Assembly (NCBI GenBank): GCA_028678885.1
Contig: JAJRCP010000092.1
Coordinates: 1-8,843, forward strand
Length of the DNA stretch: 8,843 nucleotides
Reading direction: 5' to 3'
From: Methanomicrobiales archaeon
Lineage (GTDB): Archaea; Halobacteriota; Methanomicrobia; Methanomicrobiales; JACTUA01
The translations under genes and the position numbers were made by a program. Positions within the stretch are counted from its first letter, which is position 1; each line of letters opens with the position of its first letter. The notes under the pieces are model-generated. The model saw only the letters and a program-made list of their open reading frames with translations. It was not told the origin of the DNA and did not search any database. Below are positions 6,162-8,843 of the stretch, piece after piece.

Positions 6162-6232
6162 ATGAAAATAGTAGAGGATCCCCACACAATACTTTGGTGA
6201 TATCTCCGTGATTCATCAGAGCGATGTTCTCC

Positions 6233-7192
6233 TTATTCTTGCTCGATATAGATACGCCGGTTGATGATCCGCCATGCTAGGATTAGCTGGGTAATCTCTC
6301 CTGCAACGACGTATTCACGATGTGCATAGATATCGATTGGTTGTATGCCGGTTTGCCGTTCTACATTCTTTTCCAGCTTCCTGATCAGCGCATGATTTAA
6401 TTCCCCGTCAAAGGTGAGTGCGCCATACATCCGTCCATTGATGTGCTGTCTCCGGAACTCCAGCAGAAAATCTCTTTCTGAAACGGATAGAAGAGATAGA
6501 AGATCGATGGAGAGATCGATATCCTGCACCGAACGGAGGAGTTTGCTTTGAAGGAGAGTGACCTGGTAGATGTTCCTTTCAAGGCCAAGTGCTTCTCCGT
6601 ATCTGGAATACGAGATACGAATGATTGCATCCGCATACCGGCGTTGGGGAGCAATGAAGTCCTGGTAATCCTTCTCCCTTTCGGCAAGTTCATCGATCAC
6701 CTCAGTTTCCTTATATCCCCTCACCTCGACATCGCGTTTTATCTTCCATTCTCGTTTCACCTCAGGGTCTGGATCGACAAAAAGGGTGAAATCAAGGTTC
6801 TCCCGAAGAATAGGGGTAAAAAAAGTATGTAATCCTTCCAGAATCAAGATCTTTTTTGGAGTGAACCGCACTGGAGGATGGAAGTGACCAGTGCGATGAT
6901 TATACACCGGTTTCAGTATCGCCTCTCCTTTTTTCAGGGTGAGTAGATCTGCCTCAAGACGCTCTAGTCTATTTGCTTCCGGATCGAGAGGGGTGATCTT
7001 GCGGGTCTTTCGTTCTTCACGGTCATAGCAGTGATAGTCATCAAGGGTGATGGTCGATACAAGGTCATCCCCAAAGATCTGTCTGATCGCATTCGTGAAC
7101 GTCGTCTTTCCAGAACCGCTGTCCCCTGCAACCCCCAGTGTAAAGATGAACGGAGATGTAGCAATGGCATCCTTAAAATTTAGCGAGACCAC
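6233..7192 (-). CDS. prk: Phosphoribulokinase, archaeal type
   Basis: Phosphorylates ribulose 5-phosphate with ATP to give ribulose 1,5-bisphosphate. In Methanospirillum-type methanogens this enzyme works with form III RuBisCO in the reductive hexulose-phosphate pathway. The protein is 319 aa from the GTG at 7192. Motifs: P-loop GVAGDSGSGKTTF (20-32), ITLDDYH (48-54), PVYNHRTGHF (95-104), ILILEGLHTFFT (116-127) with the Walker-B-like acid, FVDPDPEVKREWKIKRD (138-154) and RGYKETEV (158-165), all typical of phosphoribulokinase/uridine kinase enzymes. The paired regulatory cysteines of plant enzymes are not apparent. A TTG at 7198 is an alternative start, but GAGGT at 7200-7204 is spaced 7 nt from the GTG and touches the TTG. 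It is separated from fprA upstream and converges on the zinc-ribbon gene. No RuBisCO gene is in the window. Confidence 0.9.
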   Translation of the reverse strand: MVSLNFKDAIATSPFIFTLGVAGDSGSGKTTFTNAIRQIFGDDLVSTITLDDYHCYDREERKTRKITPLDPEANRLERLEADLLTLKKGEAILKPVYNHRTGHFHPPVRFTPKKILILEGLHTFFTPILRENLDFTLFVDPDPEVKREWKIKRDVEVRGYKETEVIDELAEREKDYQDFIAPQRRYADAIIRISYSRYGEALGLERNIYQVTLLQSKLLRSVQDIDLSIDLLSLLSVSERDFLLEFRRQHINGRMYGALTFDGELNHALIRKLEKNVERQTGIQPIDIYAHREYVVAGEITQLILAWRIINRRIYIEQE

Positions 7193-7199
7193 GTGCAAT

Positions 7200-7204
7200 A
7201 CCTC
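7200..7204 (-). promoter_or_regulatory. Shine-Dalgarno site that favours the GTG start of prk
   Basis: GAGGT on the - strand with a 7-nt spacer to the GTG at 7192. It is only 1 nt from the in-frame TTG at 7198, too close to serve it. Confidence 0.6.
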
Positions 7205-7415
7205 AGCGAGGAAATAGGCATCTTATCCATCGATCCGGATCTCCTGTACGGAAAGGGTAACACCATATTTTTACATCCATGGGGGGGATTCATCCTGTTC
7301 TCATTTTCTCATTCCAGGGCTTGCATGGATATCAAAGCCCCTCATCTCAATCCATTCATTACCGTGCCGATCCGCTGGTGAATGTGGAATCGAGCCTAAT
7401 CTGATGCTGTATCCG
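7205..7415. other. Intergenic region upstream of prk, no gene seen
   Basis: Apart from the TATA-like box, this stretch holds a short hairpin (GGGCTT with AAGCCC, 12-nt spacing) and a G7 run at 7281-7287. A 62-codon + strand frame starting inside prk has no recognisable features. The other frames are broken by many stops. Confidence 0.5.
7265..7273 (-). promoter_or_regulatory. TATA-like box upstream of prk
   Basis: TAAAAATAT on the - strand, 73 nt upstream of the GTG. It would place a transcription start near 7243 and leave a leader of about 50 nt holding the ribosome site. Suggests that prk has its own promoter rather than only read-through from fprA. Confidence 0.35.
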
Positions 7416-7565
7416 TTACCCGGACACCAGAAAATACATCTCTTTTCTTATCGCGTCAATCTTCCGTTTCGGAAATTCATGTTGTCCGTTCCACAGATCC
7501 CCCCCTGCCGGCATCATCCCGTTTGTGTTTTGCAGAAATCGTTGCCCCTGGAACCAGTGTTTCAT
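7416..7565 (-). CDS. Possible 49-aa protein, translationally coupled to fprA
   Basis: An ORF whose ATG shares a base with the fprA stop (TGATG, ATG at 7565-7563), the classical arrangement for coupled re-initiation. It runs 49 codons to a TAA at 7418-7416. The product starts MKHWFQGQRFLQNTNGMM, then has a GGDLWNG stretch and a basic segment PKRKIDAIRKE, ending in FLVSG. I recognise no family. AGG lies 3 nt before the ATG, too close for a good ribosome site. A G7 tract (C7 at 7499-7505 on +) falls in codons 20-23, a spot prone to slippage or sequencing error. It could be a chance ORF in a spacer; the overlap and the protein-like composition are the only support. Confidence 0.4.
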   Translation of the reverse strand: MKHWFQGQRFLQNTNGMMPAGGDLWNGQHEFPKRKIDAIRKEMYFLVSG

Positions 7566-8758
7566 CAGCCTTTTATCACGAGGGGATCCTGCTCGTGCTT
7601 TTGGGCGATCGTGTCAGCCAGAACATCCAGGGCCGCATATCCCTCATCGGCAGGATATCCCTTTAGGATCACCGGATCCAAAAATTTCATCGAACTGACG
7701 GAGAGCAGCTCCGTGATCACTTGGACGGTCTTTCCGCCCCATCCATAGGAGCCGATTACGGTCGCATAGCGTGCCTTGGGTCGAAGGACACGGATAAGAT
7801 GGGCGGCGCATACCGCGGATGGATGGGGGTTTGAAATTACGGTGGGAGTTCCGATGACAATCGTCGCAGCATCCACAAGAGATTTGGCAAGTTCTCCTAC
7901 ATCGGTGACGGTGAGGTTGAGCGGCTTAACCTTGATACCTCTCTGGATTAATCCATCGACCAGGTGATCCACCATCTTTTTTGTACTGCCATGCATCGAG
8001 ACATAGGCGATTATAACTTCATTCTCCACCTGGTCTGAAACCCATCCTGTGTAGGCGTCGATGATGCTCTGAGGATCATCCCAGATTGGCCCATGGGAGG
8101 TTGCAATGGTTCTGATTTCGTATTTTTTCAGTCGCTCCAGGTGATTTTTGATACTCACCCGAAAGGGCATCATGATCTCCGCATAATATCGTTTCGCTGC
8201 CTCATACACCCGCATTCTCTCCCGAGCATATAGGTCTGAGGTCGCAAGGTGTGAGCCAAAAAAGTCACAAGTAAAAAGCAGCTGATCTTCACGAAGATAC
8301 GTGAGCATCGTATCAGGCCAGTGGACCCATGGGGTAATCAAGAATTCTAGTGTCCTGTCACCTAGGGAAAGGGTATCTCCATCTTTCACCACAGAGAAGA
8401 CATTTTCCGGAAGCATAAGAAGGGACCGCAGAAATTCGCGGCACTTTTCATTGGTGATCACTTTCGCTTCCGGGAATTCTTTGAGAATGCAGGGAATGGC
8501 ACCGGAATGATCCTGTTCTGCATGGTTAACCACCACATAATCCAGAGATGCGATACCGAGGGAGCGTAGGTTCTCCAGAAGTTCCGTTTCTTTTGTAGGA
8601 TCGACGGTATCAATCAGGACAGTCTTTTTGCTCCCTCTAATAAGGTAAGCATTGTAGCTCGTCCCATCAGGAAGAGGGATCAGCTCATCAAAAAGTCTTC
8701 TATCCCAATCATTTGCCCCAACCCAATATAGGCCATGGGTAATTTCTCTGTATGTCAT
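7565..8758 (-). CDS. fprA: FprA, F420H2 oxidase (A-type diiron flavoprotein)
   Basis: Cytoplasmic A-type flavoprotein that reduces O2 to water with electrons from F420H2; in methanogens it protects against oxygen. The protein is 397 aa, the usual length. The N-terminal metallo-beta-lactamase-like domain carries the diiron ligands: HAEQDH (His79, Glu81, Asp83, His84), His146 in PWVHWPDT, Asp165 in TCDFFGSH, and His222 in SHGPIWDD. The C-terminal flavodoxin domain (about 248-395) begins VIIAYVSMHGSTKKM, with the FMN phosphate loop at 254-260, then VIGTPT and GSYGWGGKT. No rubredoxin domain is fused. The start at 8758 gives the standard MTYREITHGLYWVG N-terminus. An alternative activity on nitric oxide is possible in this family, but the methanogen type is best known as an F420H2 oxidase. 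Confidence 0.95.
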   Translation of the reverse strand: MTYREITHGLYWVGANDWDRRLFDELIPLPDGTSYNAYLIRGSKKTVLIDTVDPTKETELLENLRSLGIASLDYVVVNHAEQDHSGAIPCILKEFPEAKVITNEKCREFLRSLLMLPENVFSVVKDGDTLSLGDRTLEFLITPWVHWPDTMLTYLREDQLLFTCDFFGSHLATSDLYARERMRVYEAAKRYYAEIMMPFRVSIKNHLERLKKYEIRTIATSHGPIWDDPQSIIDAYTGWVSDQVENEVIIAYVSMHGSTKKMVDHLVDGLIQRGIKVKPLNLTVTDVGELAKSLVDAATIVIGTPTVISNPHPSAVCAAHLIRVLRPKARYATVIGSYGWGGKTVQVITELLSVSSMKFLDPVILKGYPADEGYAALDVLADTIAQKHEQDPLVIKG

Positions 8759-8769
8759 GATTGCTAAAT

Positions 8770-8775
8770 CTCCTC
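8770..8775 (-). promoter_or_regulatory. Shine-Dalgarno site of fprA
   Basis: GAGGAG on the - strand with an 11-nt spacer to the ATG at 8758, slightly long but the only good site. It implies a leadered fprA messenger. Confidence 0.6.
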
Positions 8776-8792
8776 AAACTGTACTTTTTTTA

Positions 8793-8808
8793 GTCCCACG
8801 TAAGGGAC
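8793..8808. promoter_or_regulatory. GTCCC-N6-GGGAC dyad upstream of fprA
   Basis: A perfect 5-bp inverted repeat with a 6-nt spacer, adjacent to a run of seven T on + (8785-8791), which reads as A7 on the fprA strand. It may be an operator next to a TATA-like element, or a small hairpin. If A7 were the TATA box the start would fall at about 8762 and exclude the ribosome site, so the true promoter may lie farther upstream. Confidence 0.35.
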
Positions 8809-8843
8809 ATGACTAGGTTCCACGCACTTGCTCAAATGGCGTG

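Noticed and set aside
7462..7474. TTCCG-TTT-CGGAA palindrome
   Set aside because: Only a 5-bp stem, lies inside the possible 49-aa ORF and has no clear regulatory position.
7281..7505. G7 run (7281-7287) and C7 run (7499-7505) forming a 9-bp inverted match over about 220 bp
   Set aside because: Simple homopolymers with no further similarity beside them; no sign of a mobile element or terminal repeat.
7404..7748. 114-codon + strand ORF across the end of fprA
   Set aside because: Antisense shadow of fprA; cysteine- and proline-rich sequence without recognisable features.

Overview
The window looks like part of the chromosome of a hydrogenotrophic methanogen, most likely of the order Methanomicrobiales. 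The evidence is an archaeal-type phosphoribulokinase, an FprA-type diiron flavoprotein, a LeuC/LeuD/LeuB set of the archaeal two-subunit kind, GTG starts, strong GGAGG-type ribosome sites and TATA-box-like promoters. The genus cannot be fixed from the sequence alone.

Left part (1-2578, + strand): a tight three-gene operon. It holds the 3'-terminal three quarters of an aconitase-family large subunit (leuC or its homoaconitase paralogue), the small subunit (leuD-like), and an isopropylmalate/isocitrate dehydrogenase family enzyme (leuB-like). The genes are 2 nt apart and then overlap by 19 nt. They serve 2-oxoacid chain extension, either for leucine or for the 2-oxosuberate part of coenzyme B.

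Centre (2724-5671, - strand): a convergent three-gene operon of nitrogenase-like proteins. Its order is a NifH-like Fe protein (271 aa), a short NifD-like subunit (333 aa) and a NifK-like subunit (380 aa). Cysteines that bind the Fe protein cluster and the P-cluster-like site are retained. The NifD-like protein lacks the C-terminal domain and both cofactor ligands of true NifD. No nifE, nifN, nifB or nifV is present. This is not nitrogenase, and by gene content it does not look like the F430 enzyme CfbCD. It is the strongest candidate here for an undescribed system: an ATP-driven, Fe-protein-dependent reductase of unknown substrate.

Spacer (5672-6232): an AT-rich regulatory stretch (roughly 80-85% A+T by eye over 5761-5949) with TATA-like boxes and a near-perfect 21-bp palindrome. 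It is followed by a small + strand gene for a 58-aa zinc-ribbon membrane protein (5950-6126).

Right part (6233-8758, - strand): phosphoribulokinase, which in methanogens feeds the RuBisCO-dependent reductive hexulose-phosphate route; a possible 49-aa coupled ORF; and FprA, which removes oxygen using F420H2. A short upstream region of fprA with a dyad closes the window.
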